Positions 51,684 to 60,600 are shown, numbered from the stretch's first letter. The stretch: DNA of 64,000 nucleotides from Mycobacterium kansasii ATCC 12478 (GCF_000157895.3 NC_022663.1:3224001-3288000), one strand, 5' to 3'. Notes: generated from the letters alone by a model not told the origin. A program made the numbers and translations.

Positions 51684-51979
51684 ACGGTGTCGGTGATGTC
51701 GGCGTATTCGGGATGTTTGTTGAGCACGGTGACGACCATGGAGCAGACCGGGACGATGCGCTTGCCGTCCGCTCGCGCCTCCTCCAGCGCCCTCTCGACG
51801 AGAATGGTCGCCAGCCCGCGACCGCCGAACTTCGGGTCGACTTCGGTGTGGTCGAAGACCCGCTGACTGCCACGGTCGAGGTAGCTGGCGAAGCCAACGG
51901 TTCTACCCCCAACCGCGATCGTGTACCTGCCCGGCTCGGCGGTGACCGTGGTCTCCGCACCGGTCTTGTCGGTGGTCAT
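51680..51979 (-). CDS. Small GNAT-type N-acetyltransferase (YjdJ family)
   Basis: A 99-residue protein of the compact GNAT_2 type: YTIAVGGRTVGFASYLDRG, then HTEVDPKFGGRGLATILVER with the acetyl-CoA-binding GxGxA turn, and KRIVPVCSMVVTVLNKHPEY at the end. Such proteins are thought to bind acetyl-CoA through a cysteine. The ATG overlaps the pirin stop by four bases. Confidence 0.88.
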   Translation of the reverse strand: MTTDKTGAETTVTAEPGRYTIAVGGRTVGFASYLDRGSQRVFDHTEVDPKFGGRGLATILVERALEEARADGKRIVPVCSMVVTVLNKHPEYADITDTV

Positions 51980-52962
51980 CCGGCATCCTTTCGGTTCGGT
52001 ACTTGCCTGGGAAGCAGCCGGGTAGCGGGCAGTGGCGGGGCAGGCAGCCGAGCCAGCGTGCCCTGGTATCCCGTGACGGCGCCGAAGCGTTCGTCGCGGG
52101 CCTGCCACAGCTGCCGATAGGTGACGATCTCATCGTGGTTGCGCCCGACGAAGTTCCACCACATCACCAATTCCTCGGTGAAGGGCGTGCCGCCCAGCAG
52201 CAGCACCCGCCCGGGCTGGCCCCCGGCGTTGGCCATGTGCAGGGTGTTGCGACCCGGGCCTTGGTAGCCCAGGTCGCCGACCGCGAGCGCAGTCTGGCCG
52301 ATCTCGATCTCGCCGGCATCGCAGAGCACTCCGTGCTCGAATGCCGGGTCGACGTCGACGTCCAGCGCAGCGTTGGAGTCCAGATCGACCTGGGCGCCCA
52401 GCAGCGGCGTGAACGTGTGTGCCGGCGAACGGCTTCCGGCAAGCTCGCCCAGAAAGACCCGCGCTTGGGCGCCCGGCAGTGCAATCGGTTCGGGCGCGTA
52501 GTGCGCGAAGTCTCGCCCGGTGTGGCGCGCTGCGTCAGGCAGGGCCACCCACAGCTGGGCGCCGTGCAGGACCGAATCCGGGCCGGAGGGAATTGACACT
52601 TCGGAATGACAGATCCCCGCGCCCGCGGTCATCAGGTTCAGCTCGCCGGGCCGGATTATCGCGTGCACACCCGCGCTGTCACGGTGTTCCACCTCGCCGC
52701 TGAACAACCAGCTCACCGTTTGCAGCCCGGTGTGCGGATGAGGTGCGACGTCCATACGCGCGGCGCGTCCGGTCACGGGGCCGTAGTGGTCGAGAAAACA
52801 CCAGGCGCCGATCAGTGATCGCTGCCGCTGCGGCAGGGTGCGTTGTACGGGGATCGCCCGTGGTCCGCCCAATGGAACTTCGCGCGGGTGCAGCACTTCG
52901 ATACCCGTGGTCTGGGAAGCGCGACAGGCAACTTCAGTCGGTGCGGCTTCGAGGTTGCTCAT
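51976..52962 (-). CDS. Pirin family protein
   Basis: A 328-residue bicupin. The N-terminal cupin has the pirin signature (MDVAPHPHTGLQTVSWLFSG with two His, MTAGAGICHSEVS with His and the Glu). The C-terminal half has VLLLGGTPFTEELVMWWNFV. Pirins are iron-binding and some act as quercetinases or as redox regulators; substrate not predictable. It is coupled to the GNAT gene. Confidence 0.92.
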   Translation of the reverse strand: MSNLEAAPTEVACRASQTTGIEVLHPREVPLGGPRAIPVQRTLPQRQRSLIGAWCFLDHYGPVTGRAARMDVAPHPHTGLQTVSWLFSGEVEHRDSAGVHAIIRPGELNLMTAGAGICHSEVSIPSGPDSVLHGAQLWVALPDAARHTGRDFAHYAPEPIALPGAQARVFLGELAGSRSPAHTFTPLLGAQVDLDSNAALDVDVDPAFEHGVLCDAGEIEIGQTALAVGDLGYQGPGRNTLHMANAGGQPGRVLLLGGTPFTEELVMWWNFVGRNHDEIVTYRQLWQARDERFGAVTGYQGTLARLPAPPLPATRLLPRQVPNRKDAG

Positions 52963-53014
52963 CGTCGCCCTTCGTCGTGCGCTGTCCGGCCCGATGCCGC
53001 GACCCTACGCCGGC

Positions 53015-54397
53015 TCACCGGCCCGGCGGCCGCAGTACCTTCATGGCCGCCCGCATCACCGGTTCGGGGAGCCGGTCCTGCATCGACAGCGCCGCGTCGG
53101 CGGCGCGCGATCTCAGCGGCGTGCCCCGACCGAAGATCCGGTTCAGCGGTCCACCGGACGGTTCGAGCACAACATGTAGTGGCGGGGTGCCGACGGCAGC
53201 GCCGAGCGCGTTCGAGATGACCATCCGCTGGATTTCGCTGGTGCCCTCGAAGATGGTGTACAGCTTGGCATCTCGATACCACTTTTCCACCGGGTGATCG
53301 GTGATGTAGCCCCAGCCGCCCATGGTTTGGATGGCGCGTTCGGTGGCCTTGACGGCGATCTCGCTAGCGGCCAGCTTCGACATCGAGCCCTCGCCCCGCT
53401 CGAAGGATACTCCGTTGGCCGCCATCCAGGAGGCCCGCCACGTCAGCAGTCGGGCGGCGTCGATCTGAGTTGCCAAGTCCGCCAATGGAAATGCGATGCC
53501 TTGGTTGTCGATGATGGGCCCGCCGAACGCCTCGCGCTCGGTGGCATACGATGTCGCGTACTCCAACGCGGCGCGGGCAATCCCGATAGCCTGGGCGGCC
53601 ACCATGGGGCGGGTCTGCTCGAAAGTGCCCAAAGTCGCCGAGCTGGAACGCTTTCCACCGGCAACGAGTTCGCGGGCTTTGGCAAGTTTGTGTTCGAGCT
53701 TTTCCTGCCCGCCGAGCAGGTTGGCGCCCGGGACGCGGGCGCCGTTGAATCGCAACTCGGCGGTGTGCGAAGCGCGACAACCCAGCTTGTCGAGCTTTCG
53801 CACCAGTTCCAGTCCCGGCGTGCCGCCGGGGACCACGAACAGCGCCTGACCCCGGTGGCCGAGATCCTCGTCGACCACGGCATTGACCACGTGCACGTTG
53901 GCGATTCCCCCGTTGCCGATCCACATCTTGTGTCCGTCGATGATCCAGTCGTCACCGTCGCGACGGGCACGGGTACGCAGATTGCGGACGTCGCTGCCGC
54001 CCTCGGGTTCTGAGATCGCCAACGCCGCGAGTTTCAGATCACCTGGGGTGCCGAAACATTCCGGCGCCCACTGCAGCATCTGTTCCGGGGAGGCGGCCTG
54101 GCCGATGGCCGACAGCGCCAGCGCGGGCATAACGATCGCCAGGCCGATTCCGGCGCATCCCCAGAACAGCTCCTCCATGAACATAGGTAGCGACAGGCCC
54201 GTCGGATCGCCGATCAGATCCCGGTAGAACAGCGGGCTGTAGAACCCGCGCCGGGCCGCCTCCTCGAGCACCGGCCAGGGAAACTCCTGGCGCTGGTCGT
54301 AATCGAGCGCCACCGGCCGAATCACCTCTTCGGCGAACTCGTGCGTGCGCCGGGCCAGATCGTGTTGTGCTGCGGTCGGTGTCAGGTCGAACGTCAT
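53015..54397 (-). CDS. Acyl-CoA dehydrogenase
   Basis: A 460-residue flavoprotein. N-terminal helical domain (QHDLARRTHEFAEEVIRPVA), FAD/acyl-CoA motif ALAISEPEGGSDVRNL and DGHKMWIGNGGIANVHVV, and the C-terminal EKWYRDAKLYTIFEGTSEIQ with the base Glu region. It oxidises an acyl-CoA to the enoyl-CoA. Chain length is not predictable. An additional 60 residues at the C-terminus exceed the minimal fold. It precedes (52 bases) the pirin gene on the same strand. Confidence 0.93.
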   Translation of the reverse strand: MTFDLTPTAAQHDLARRTHEFAEEVIRPVALDYDQRQEFPWPVLEEAARRGFYSPLFYRDLIGDPTGLSLPMFMEELFWGCAGIGLAIVMPALALSAIGQAASPEQMLQWAPECFGTPGDLKLAALAISEPEGGSDVRNLRTRARRDGDDWIIDGHKMWIGNGGIANVHVVNAVVDEDLGHRGQALFVVPGGTPGLELVRKLDKLGCRASHTAELRFNGARVPGANLLGGQEKLEHKLAKARELVAGGKRSSSATLGTFEQTRPMVAAQAIGIARAALEYATSYATEREAFGGPIIDNQGIAFPLADLATQIDAARLLTWRASWMAANGVSFERGEGSMSKLAASEIAVKATERAIQTMGGWGYITDHPVEKWYRDAKLYTIFEGTSEIQRMVISNALGAAVGTPPLHVVLEPSGGPLNRIFGRGTPLRSRAADAALSMQDRLPEPVMRAAMKVLRPPGR

Positions 54398-54480
54398 GGA
54401 GCGCCTTCGGGGTCGAACTCTCGGTTACCCCGATCTACCCCGAAAGCCAACTCAGCAAACTGCTTGGCCTCGTCATCCCG

Positions 54481-54897
54481 CTACGCCGCGGAGCGGGGGC
54501 CTACCTGTGTCGCCGGCAGGTGCAACACCACCGCGGTCACCGGCCGGGCGTCGCGTTCAGTGCGTGCCAGCAGAGCAGCGTTCTCCGGCAGTTGTCTGGC
54601 ATTGATCTCGCCGGCGGCGATCCGCCGCAGTACCTCGTGAGCCTGAGCCAGTTGCGTCCGCTTGCGGTACTGGCCCCCGGGAAGTTTGACACCGGCCCAC
54701 ACGCCGTACTCCTCGCGATACTTGACGGCCCGTTCGGCGCACAACCGTTGCTGCGCCAGTGGGCAGCGGCGCAAGCACTGAATTCGAGCCTCGGTGGCGG
54801 ACCGCTCATAGGCGCGAGCCTTCGCCGCGCCGTCGCCGCTGTCGTCGTCGGGGTAGCCGAACCACAGTTCCGGGTTGCCTGTGCACGGGGTAGCCAT
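54481..54897 (-). CDS. whiB5: WhiB-family iron-sulfur transcription factor WhiB5
   Basis: A 138-residue WhiB protein. The cluster Cys residues are at about 5, 41, 45 and 53, with spacing CLRRC and CPLAQQRLC that differs from the usual CxxC but fits WhiB5. GVWAGVKLP is the turn before the basic DNA-contacting part (GGQYRKRTQ). The ATG at 54897 fits conserved MATPCTGNPELWFGYPDDD. It is divergent from the XRE regulator gene, with a repeated motif between. In M. tuberculosis WhiB5 affects virulence and ESX-type genes. Confidence 0.93.
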   Translation of the reverse strand: MATPCTGNPELWFGYPDDDSGDGAAKARAYERSATEARIQCLRRCPLAQQRLCAERAVKYREEYGVWAGVKLPGGQYRKRTQLAQAHEVLRRIAAGEINARQLPENAALLARTERDARPVTAVVLHLPATQVGPRSAA

Positions 54898-54919
54898 GTC
54901 TCTTGTCTCCTTCTCCGCC

Positions 54920-54990
54920 GAAACGTAGGCAAAAGCGTATACACAGCGGCGCGCGTCTGGCAAGCGAAACGTGACAAAAACGTATATATA
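54920..54990. promoter_or_regulatory. Duplicated motif in the whiB5/Rv0023 divergent promoter
   Basis: Two copies of a composite motif lie 46 bases apart: GAAACGT then CAAAAGCGTATACA at 54920-54943, and GAAACGT then CAAAAACGTATATA at 54966-54989. Both keep the order GAAACGT, CAAAArCGTATAyA. They sit in the 144-base gap between whiB5 and the XRE-regulator start. TATATA also offers a -10 element. Likely the binding site of one of the two flanking regulators. Confidence 0.6.
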
Positions 54991-55041
54991 AGCGACGACG
55001 GGCCGCACGTGTGTAATATCCGGCTATGGCCGGAGCCTGCG

Positions 55042-55848
55042 GTGAGCCGTGAATCGGCTGGCGCGGCCATCCGCGCACTGCGCGAGTCGCGCGACTGGTC
55101 GCTTGCCGACCTGGCCGCCGCAACGGGCGTCAGCATCATGGGGCTCAGCTATTTGGAGCGCGGCGCTCGCAAGCCGCATAAAGGTACAGTTCAGAAGGTC
55201 GAAAACGGACTTGGCCTGCCTCCCGGCACCTATTCTCGGTTGTTGGTCGCCGCAGATCCCGATGCCGAGCTGGCGCGGCTCATGGCAGCCCAGCCGCCTG
55301 CGGCAGCGTCGCCGCGACGCCCCGGCACCGTGGTGGTCGACCGTCACAGTGACACCGAGGTGCTCGAGGCTTACGCCGAAGCCCAGCTCGATACCCTCAG
55401 GTCCGTCATCGATAGACTGCCGGCGACCACATCAAATGAATATGAGACGTATATTCTCTCCGTGGTCTCACAGTGCGTGAAGGCGGAGATGCTAGCAGCA
55501 AGCTCCTGGCGGGTGGCGGTCAACGCCGGTTCAGAGTCCAGCGACCGACTGATGCAACATCTGCAGTCGCTCGAGGCCATGCGCAGCACGCTGCTGGAGC
55601 GGATGTCGACCAGCTTGAGCGCGCGATTCGATCGGGCATGCGCGCAGTCACCGCTACCGGAAGCCGTCATCGCTGCGCTGATCGGAGTGAGCACCGACGA
55701 AATGTGGGATATCCGCAATAGAGGAGTCATCCCCCCGGGCGCGCTGCCCCGTGTCCGGGCCTTTGTGGACGCAATGGCGGCCGCCGAGGCCATGGAGACG
55801 GCGGCCCCTGACCAGACACACCACAACGGCGGAGAACAAGACCGGTGA
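55042..55848 (+). CDS. XRE-family transcriptional regulator (Rv0023-like)
   Basis: A 268-residue regulator. The helix-turn-helix is at residues 5-55 (GAAIRALRESRDWSLADLAA, TGVSIMGLSYLERGARKPHK). The rest is a mostly helical effector or dimerisation domain of unknown ligand, with VVSQCVKAEMLAASSWRVAV. The GTG at 55042 is the family-like start. The stop overlaps the next gene by four bases (GTGA). In M. tuberculosis its homologue is a redox-related regulator. Confidence 0.88.
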   Translation: MSRESAGAAIRALRESRDWSLADLAAATGVSIMGLSYLERGARKPHKGTVQKVENGLGLPPGTYSRLLVAADPDAELARLMAAQPPAAASPRRPGTVVVDRHSDTEVLEAYAEAQLDTLRSVIDRLPATTSNEYETYILSVVSQCVKAEMLAASSWRVAVNAGSESSDRLMQHLQSLEAMRSTLLERMSTSLSARFDRACAQSPLPEAVIAALIGVSTDEMWDIRNRGVIPPGALPRVRAFVDAMAAAEAMETAAPDQTHHNGGEQDR

Positions 55849-56666
55849 GCCACACCGAAATCGAAGTATTGAGTCGCGCCCACCGGCTTTTCGACGGCAG
55901 TGGTCTAAGCGGTCTCCCACCCACGCTGAACGTTGAGACCGCACACCACGAGCAACTCCTGCACCGCGCCGCCGGTCTCAATATCGATGCTTCCCGCGGT
56001 CGGTATGAACGCCGGGCAACCGACGGCAGGGACGCCCTGTTGTCTGCGGCTCGAACGGATGCGTCCGTTGCCGCGGTCATTGCCGATGCGCACCGGGACC
56101 GGGACCGGGCTCGCCGGGTGACCGGAAGCATCGTCGAGCAGGCCCGCGCGGATGCGGCCGTGACCCCGGCGACGCCAATGGCCCAGCGCGAGGCCATCCG
56201 TCGGCGCGTCGCACGGTTGCGCGCGCAACAAGCGCATGTCTTGTCGGCCCGCCTTCGGGCGCGACGGCATCGGGCCGCGCTGCGCGCGCTGTGGTACCGG
56301 ATGTCGCGATACGGCAACCGGGCAACGGGTGCCCGAGCCGGGATCGCCGTGCGGGCCGCGTTGTCACGGCTGGGCTGCCCGTATGTGTGGGGCGCGACGG
56401 GACCCGGCCAATTCGACTGTTCCGGGTTGGTCCAATGGGCCTACGCACAGGCGGGCATTCAGCTGGAGCGCACGACCTATCAACAGATACGCGACGGGAT
56501 AGCGGTGCCGCGTTCCCAGGTGCGACCCGGTGATCTCGTCTTTCCGCATCCGGGACACGTCCAGCTGGCGATTGGCAACAACCTGGTCGTCGAGGCGCCG
56601 TACTCGGGTGCTTCGGTGCGGGTGAGCCGGTTGGGCAGCGACGTGCAGATCCGCAGACCGCTGTGA
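55845..56666 (+). CDS. NlpC/P60-family peptidase (Rv0024-like)
   Basis: A 273-residue protein. Residues 1-150 are charged and helical. The NlpC/P60 domain is at about 165-273, with the catalytic Cys192 in GQFDCSGLVQWAY and His238 in PGHVQLAIG. There is no signal peptide, so if it acts on peptidoglycan it needs another export route; a type VII-like path is possible since the following genes look like ESX substrates. GTG start coupled to the regulator. Confidence 0.9.
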   Translation: MSHTEIEVLSRAHRLFDGSGLSGLPPTLNVETAHHEQLLHRAAGLNIDASRGRYERRATDGRDALLSAARTDASVAAVIADAHRDRDRARRVTGSIVEQARADAAVTPATPMAQREAIRRRVARLRAQQAHVLSARLRARRHRAALRALWYRMSRYGNRATGARAGIAVRAALSRLGCPYVWGATGPGQFDCSGLVQWAYAQAGIQLERTTYQQIRDGIAVPRSQVRPGDLVFPHPGHVQLAIGNNLVVEAPYSGASVRVSRLGSDVQIRRPL

Positions 56667-56711
56667 GTGATTAGCGCCCGGTCGGGCGGGCAGAATGGGA
56701 AGGTTGAACCC

Positions 56712-57074
56712 ATGTCGGAGCAAGCGGGATCGTCGCCGGATGCCATCGCGGCACGGCAGGCGGTGCTGGGTTCGCAATACCAGGCGATAACCGAAGCCGA
56801 CCGTGTGCTGGCCGAGGCTCTCGCCAGCGCACATGCCACGATGCGGGAGAGCATCCGTCGGCTGGACGCGATTGCGGCCGACATCGAGCGTGCCGTTTCG
56901 GACCAGGCTGAGCTCGCCGTCGACACCCCCCTGGGAGCCCGCGAGTTTCAGCGATTCCTGCTCGACAAGCAACGCGAGATCACCACGATCGTGGCCGGTG
57001 CCCGCGAACTCGATCACACCAAAAGTGCTGTGCTGGCCCGATTGCTGGCACAGTATGCCGGCCCCGCGGGTTAG
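56712..57074 (+). CDS. DUF4226 helical protein (Rv0025-like)
   Basis: A 120-residue helical protein starting MSEQAGSSPDAIAARQAVLG. It contains LAVDTPLGAREFQRFLLDKQREITTIV, almost the same as a segment in the next gene (DTPAGARDFQRFLIGKLRDI), so the two are paralogues of the DUF4226 family. No membrane segment. Helical hairpin proteins of this kind accompany type VII systems, but the role is unknown. Confidence 0.85.
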   Translation: MSEQAGSSPDAIAARQAVLGSQYQAITEADRVLAEALASAHATMRESIRRLDAIAADIERAVSDQAELAVDTPLGAREFQRFLLDKQREITTIVAGARELDHTKSAVLARLLAQYAGPAG

Positions 57075-57136
57075 CCGCGCACCGGCGAACCGAGGTGAAT
57101 TGTGGGCGCCCGAGCGCCTGGGTACTGTCACGCGGC

Positions 57137-58408
57137 ATGGCAGGGTCGCGTGATCGCCCGCAGCGGGGTGAATCTGCATCCGCACCGCCGGATAGCGGTC
57201 AGGCAACGGCCGCCGATGCGATCGCAGGAGCGGAAGCCGCGCTGGCACATCAGAATTCGGTGAGTTCGCAGCTCGACCTGCAAGTTGTTTCGGCGATCCT
57301 GAACGCACACCTGACCGCTGTCGAGGGTCGCGACGCGCTCAACCAACTTCAGCAGGAGACCGAAGCGGCGGTCCGGACGCGATCGGATCTGGACACACCG
57401 GCGGGAGCCCGTGATTTCCAGCGGTTCCTGATCGGCAAGCTCAGAGATATCCGTGAGGTGGTCGCCAACGCCAGCCTCGATGACACGTCGAAGGCGACCC
57501 TGATGGCGGCGTGGACGTCGCTGTACAACGCCTCGAAGAACGAGGCCGGGGCGGTCGGGCCGGGGCCGGCGACGCCCGCACGCGCGGCCGGCGATGGTGG
57601 GGGTCAGCTGGCGGATCTGCTGTCTGACGACCCGCTTCTCGATTCGTTGTTGTTCGACGATCCGGCGTTGCCGGACGGGGAGGCCCCGATGCCCGGCGGC
57701 AGTTCCCCGGCGCCGCAGATGGCGCCGACGACGCCCGGCATACCCAACCTCGGCGGCGTACCTATGCCGGGGTTACCGACAGGGGCAACCTCGCCGATGC
57801 CCGGCCTCGGTTGGGGCGGGTCTCCCCTTTCGGGATTGCTCCGGGGATCTGAACCGGGGCTCGCCGACCGCGACGAACGCGAACTGGATTCCGGCGATCC
57901 CGACCACGAGCGAGCCGGCCACGCTGATGACCCCACAGAAAACCGGGAAGACCGGGGAGACACCGACGCGCAACCATCACCGGACAAGCCGGACTCGCCA
58001 CCGACCGGTCCGACGGCCGTCACGTTGCCCAACGGTGAGACGGTCACCGCCGCCAACCCCCAACTGGCAGCGGCCATCAAGGCCGCAGCCGGCGGAGTGC
58101 CGATCCCAGATGCGTTCCAACAGCAGGGAATTGCCCTGCCGCCGCCGGGCACGCCGGTCACCGACCCGATAGACCCGGCTCGGCTCGAACCTGGAGACAT
58201 CGGCTTCTTCGTCGATCGGCATACGCTCGCTCTTGGCCGCGACAAGGCACTGCTCGACGGCCAGATTCAACAGGTTTCCAGCATCGGCGGGCCAAGCTTC
58301 CTAGGCTGGGAGCATCCGCCCGCCACGGCGACTTCGACCGGGCCGGCCCGGGCCGGCGTACCGACACCGACCCGGCCGGCGGCTCCCTCGGCCGCTTCGC
58401 AATACTGA
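57137..58408 (+). CDS. DUF4226 protein with Pro-rich C-terminus (Rv0026-like)
   Basis: A 423-residue protein. The N-terminal 130 residues are the DUF4226 helical part (ADAIAGAEAALAHQNSVSSQ to LMAAWTSLYNASKNEAGA). A Pro/Gly/Met-rich disordered stretch follows (GIPNLGGVPMPGLPTG), then a conserved C-terminal part with VTLPNGETVTAANPQLAAAI, LEPGDIGFFVDRHTLALGRD and GWEHPP. The last segment resembles the cargo-type ends of mycobacterial Esp-like proteins. Unknown function. Confidence 0.85.
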   Translation: MAGSRDRPQRGESASAPPDSGQATAADAIAGAEAALAHQNSVSSQLDLQVVSAILNAHLTAVEGRDALNQLQQETEAAVRTRSDLDTPAGARDFQRFLIGKLRDIREVVANASLDDTSKATLMAAWTSLYNASKNEAGAVGPGPATPARAAGDGGGQLADLLSDDPLLDSLLFDDPALPDGEAPMPGGSSPAPQMAPTTPGIPNLGGVPMPGLPTGATSPMPGLGWGGSPLSGLLRGSEPGLADRDERELDSGDPDHERAGHADDPTENREDRGDTDAQPSPDKPDSPPTGPTAVTLPNGETVTAANPQLAAAIKAAAGGVPIPDAFQQQGIALPPPGTPVTDPIDPARLEPGDIGFFVDRHTLALGRDKALLDGQIQQVSSIGGPSFLGWEHPPATATSTGPARAGVPTPTRPAAPSAASQY

Positions 58409-58448
58409 CCCCGCCGGCCTGAGCGCCGGCACACAAAAGGAGACGCGG

Positions 58449-58766
58449 ATGGCAGATCGAATCCATGTGGTGCCGGCGCACTTACGTGAGGCCGCCGCCC
58501 ATCATCAGCAGACTTCGGAGTATTTGCGCACCGTGCCGTCGTCGCATGCCGCGATCCTGGAGAGCCTGGAGTCGCTCGGGCCGATCTTCGCCGAGCTTCG
58601 GGGCGCCGGCCGTGAACTCCTCGAGTTGCGGCGCCAGTGTTACGAGCAGCAAGCCGATGACCATGCCGATATCGCACAGAGCCTGAGGACGTCGGCCGCC
58701 ATGTGGGAACGCCATGACCAAGACGCGGCACGGGACATCAGCAGAGTCTTCGACCCCGATCGATGA
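58449..58766 (+). CDS. EspC-like ESX substrate family protein (Rv0027-like)
   Basis: A 105-residue helical protein starting MADRIHVVPAHLREAAAHHQ, the pattern of the EspC/DUF2580 type VII-secreted family. It has a helix-turn-helix hairpin with no WxG but LGPIFAELRGAG at the turn, and YEQQADDHADIAQSL. It has AAGGAG upstream (58437-58442). Putative partner of the next gene. Confidence 0.85.
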   Translation: MADRIHVVPAHLREAAAHHQQTSEYLRTVPSSHAAILESLESLGPIFAELRGAGRELLELRRQCYEQQADDHADIAQSLRTSAAMWERHDQDAARDISRVFDPDR

Positions 58767-58773
58767 CAGGTCG

Positions 58774-59079
58774 ATGACGGACGCCAATCCTGCTTTCGAC
58801 ACCGTGCACCCCAGCGGGCACATCCTGGTCCGCTCCTGTCGTGGTGGCTACATGCATAGCGTCACGCTGAGTGAGGGCGCCATGGAGACCGATGCCGAGA
58901 CTTTGGCCGAGGGAATCCTGCGGACCGCAGACGTCTCCTGCCTCAAGGCCTTGCTGGAAGTACGCGATGAGATCATCGCGGCCGGGCATACGCCGTCCGC
59001 CAGCGTTCCGACCGACCAAGATCTCGACGCGGCGATTGAGAAACTACTGGCGCACCAACTGCGCCGTCGCCGGCGCTGA
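58774..59079 (+). CDS. DUF2694-type small protein (Rv0028-like)
   Basis: A 101-residue protein starting MTDANPAFDTVHPSGHILVR, with RGGYMHSVTLSEGAMETDAE and CLKALLEVRDEIIAAGHTPS. It ends in a basic tail (RRRRR). A family seen next to EspC-like genes in ESX clusters. It begins eight bases after the preceding stop, so it is in the same operon. No transmembrane segment. Confidence 0.82.
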   Translation: MTDANPAFDTVHPSGHILVRSCRGGYMHSVTLSEGAMETDAETLAEGILRTADVSCLKALLEVRDEIIAAGHTPSASVPTDQDLDAAIEKLLAHQLRRRRR

Positions 59080-59083
59080 TCCT

Positions 59084-59227
59084 CTACAGCATCCAGGTCT
59101 TGGCGGTCTCGGGACCCGGGACGATATCGGTGGGCGGTTCGATGGGATTGGCGCCGAACAATTCTCGTGCGTGGGACAGTAAGGTCCGCACCTCGTCGAG
59201 TTGCTGCTGCAGCGCAGAATCAGCCAT
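59084..59227 (-). CDS. Putative 47-residue protein antisense to the operon gap
   Basis: Read on the minus strand, the ATG at 59227 opens MADSALQQQLDEVRTLLSHA, followed by RELFGANPIEPPTDIVPGPE and TAKTWML before a TAG at 59084. The composition (helical, heptad-like start, then a Pro-rich end) is protein-like, not like a shadow frame. It lies wholly in the space between the + strand Rv0028 and Rv0029 homologues. Unknown function; no purine-rich ribosome-binding site is evident upstream. Confidence 0.5.
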   Translation of the reverse strand: MADSALQQQLDEVRTLLSHARELFGANPIEPPTDIVPGPETAKTWML

Positions 59228-59307
59228 GGCTTTACGCTACCGAGGCCATGAAGCCGGCACAATTCAGGCGTCTGTGGAGGCGCGCAGGGTCCCGGTACGC
59301 TTGGCCG

Positions 59308-60540
59308 GTGGCCATCTTCGGCAGGCGGTCGGCCCGCCAGCGCCTACGGAGAGCGACGGAGGAATCCCTCACGATTCCGGCATTCAGCTCTCCCCCCGAT
59401 TGCACCCCGTGGGTGATCGGCGGGCTCTGGCCTGCCGAGCTGTCGCCGAACAACGCCGAAACCGCCGCGCTGGCAGCGTATCTGAAAGCCGACCTAGACC
59501 GGATCGTCAGTTCTGCCAATGACGAGTTGAGGACGCTCAGGTCAGCGGTGATGCTTGATTCCGCCCGCCGCGCGGCCGAAGCGGCGGTGATCGACGAGGC
59601 TCGCGCGTGGGCGGTGCGACGAGTCGAATCGACACTGCGGCAACTCCGCGGGCAGCCGGCGCCGCCGGTCGTCCCGCGTCCGTCGGCAACCGCTGGTTCG
59701 GGCGGGACGGATCTAGAGCGGACCCGGGTGCTCCCCGCCATCAAGGACGAACACCCGGGTGCCGCCGACGACCTGGCGAGCACCCGAGTGCTTCCCGTCG
59801 TTGAGGACGCCATAGGGGAAGAGCAACCGGGCGCCCACGAGAAGGAACACGTCCAGCTGGCCGCGCCTCCTGAAGCGGAGATCGCTGTGGCCGAATCGGT
59901 GGCGCCGGCGCGGGGCGTGGCCGCGCCCGAATCCGACGACGAACGGCTGCAGCGGCTCCTGACCTTCGTGGCTCGTCAGGAACCGCGGCTGAACTGGGCG
60001 GTCGGGCAGCGCGCGGACGGGCTGACGGTACTGGTCACCGACCTGGCCCACGGTTGGGTACCTCCGGGGCTCATGCTCCCCGAAGGTGTGCAGTTGCTGG
60101 AGCCGCAGCGCCGTAGCGGCGGCATCGCCAAGCTAATCGGTACTACGGCGCGTCTGGCGACCTATCGCCCCGGCGACTTCCTGGGCTGGACAAGTGACTT
60201 CACTCCGACCACGCCCTCGCCGAAGCCGCGCGAGTTACCGACATCGGACAACCTGGCATCGGAGCTGAGCGGGGTTACCCGCTGGCGCGACGGACTGCCC
60301 CGGATCGTGCACCTGCTGGCCCAGGCCGCGGCCGCTGGAGGCGGCGTCGGCGAAGACGAAATCGACCTGCTGCGAGTGCATCTCGATACCGCCCGGCATG
60401 CGGTCGTAGCCCAGTATCCGAATGTCGACCCCGCGCTGTTGCTCAACTGTATGTTGTTGGCGGCCACCGAAAGCGGGGTCACCGGAGACCCGGTATCAGC
60501 CAACTATCACTTCGCCTGGTTCCGCGAACTCAACCAATAG
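59308..60540 (+). CDS. Rv0029-like conserved protein
   Basis: A protein of about 410 residues from GTG 59308 (MAIFGRRSARQRLRRATEES); ATG 59248 is a plausible longer start. The N-terminal domain (to about residue 120) contains TIPAFSSPPDCTPWVIGGLW. A charged middle has an internal duplication (ERTRVLPAIKDEHPGAADDL and ASTRVLPVVEDAIGEE). The conserved C-terminal domain has LNWAVGQRADGLTVLVTDLA and DNLASELSGVTRWRDGLPRI, in the style of DUF5631/5632-type ESX-associated proteins. Unknown function. Confidence 0.82.
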   Translation: MAIFGRRSARQRLRRATEESLTIPAFSSPPDCTPWVIGGLWPAELSPNNAETAALAAYLKADLDRIVSSANDELRTLRSAVMLDSARRAAEAAVIDEARAWAVRRVESTLRQLRGQPAPPVVPRPSATAGSGGTDLERTRVLPAIKDEHPGAADDLASTRVLPVVEDAIGEEQPGAHEKEHVQLAAPPEAEIAVAESVAPARGVAAPESDDERLQRLLTFVARQEPRLNWAVGQRADGLTVLVTDLAHGWVPPGLMLPEGVQLLEPQRRSGGIAKLIGTTARLATYRPGDFLGWTSDFTPTTPSPKPRELPTSDNLASELSGVTRWRDGLPRIVHLLAQAAAAGGGVGEDEIDLLRVHLDTARHAVVAQYPNVDPALLLNCMLLAATESGVTGDPVSANYHFAWFRELNQ

Positions 60541-60600
60541 CCGGTCAAGTTGGCGGACGGTTGAATTGACGCTGGTTGGAGCCGTCGACATACTGTTTTG

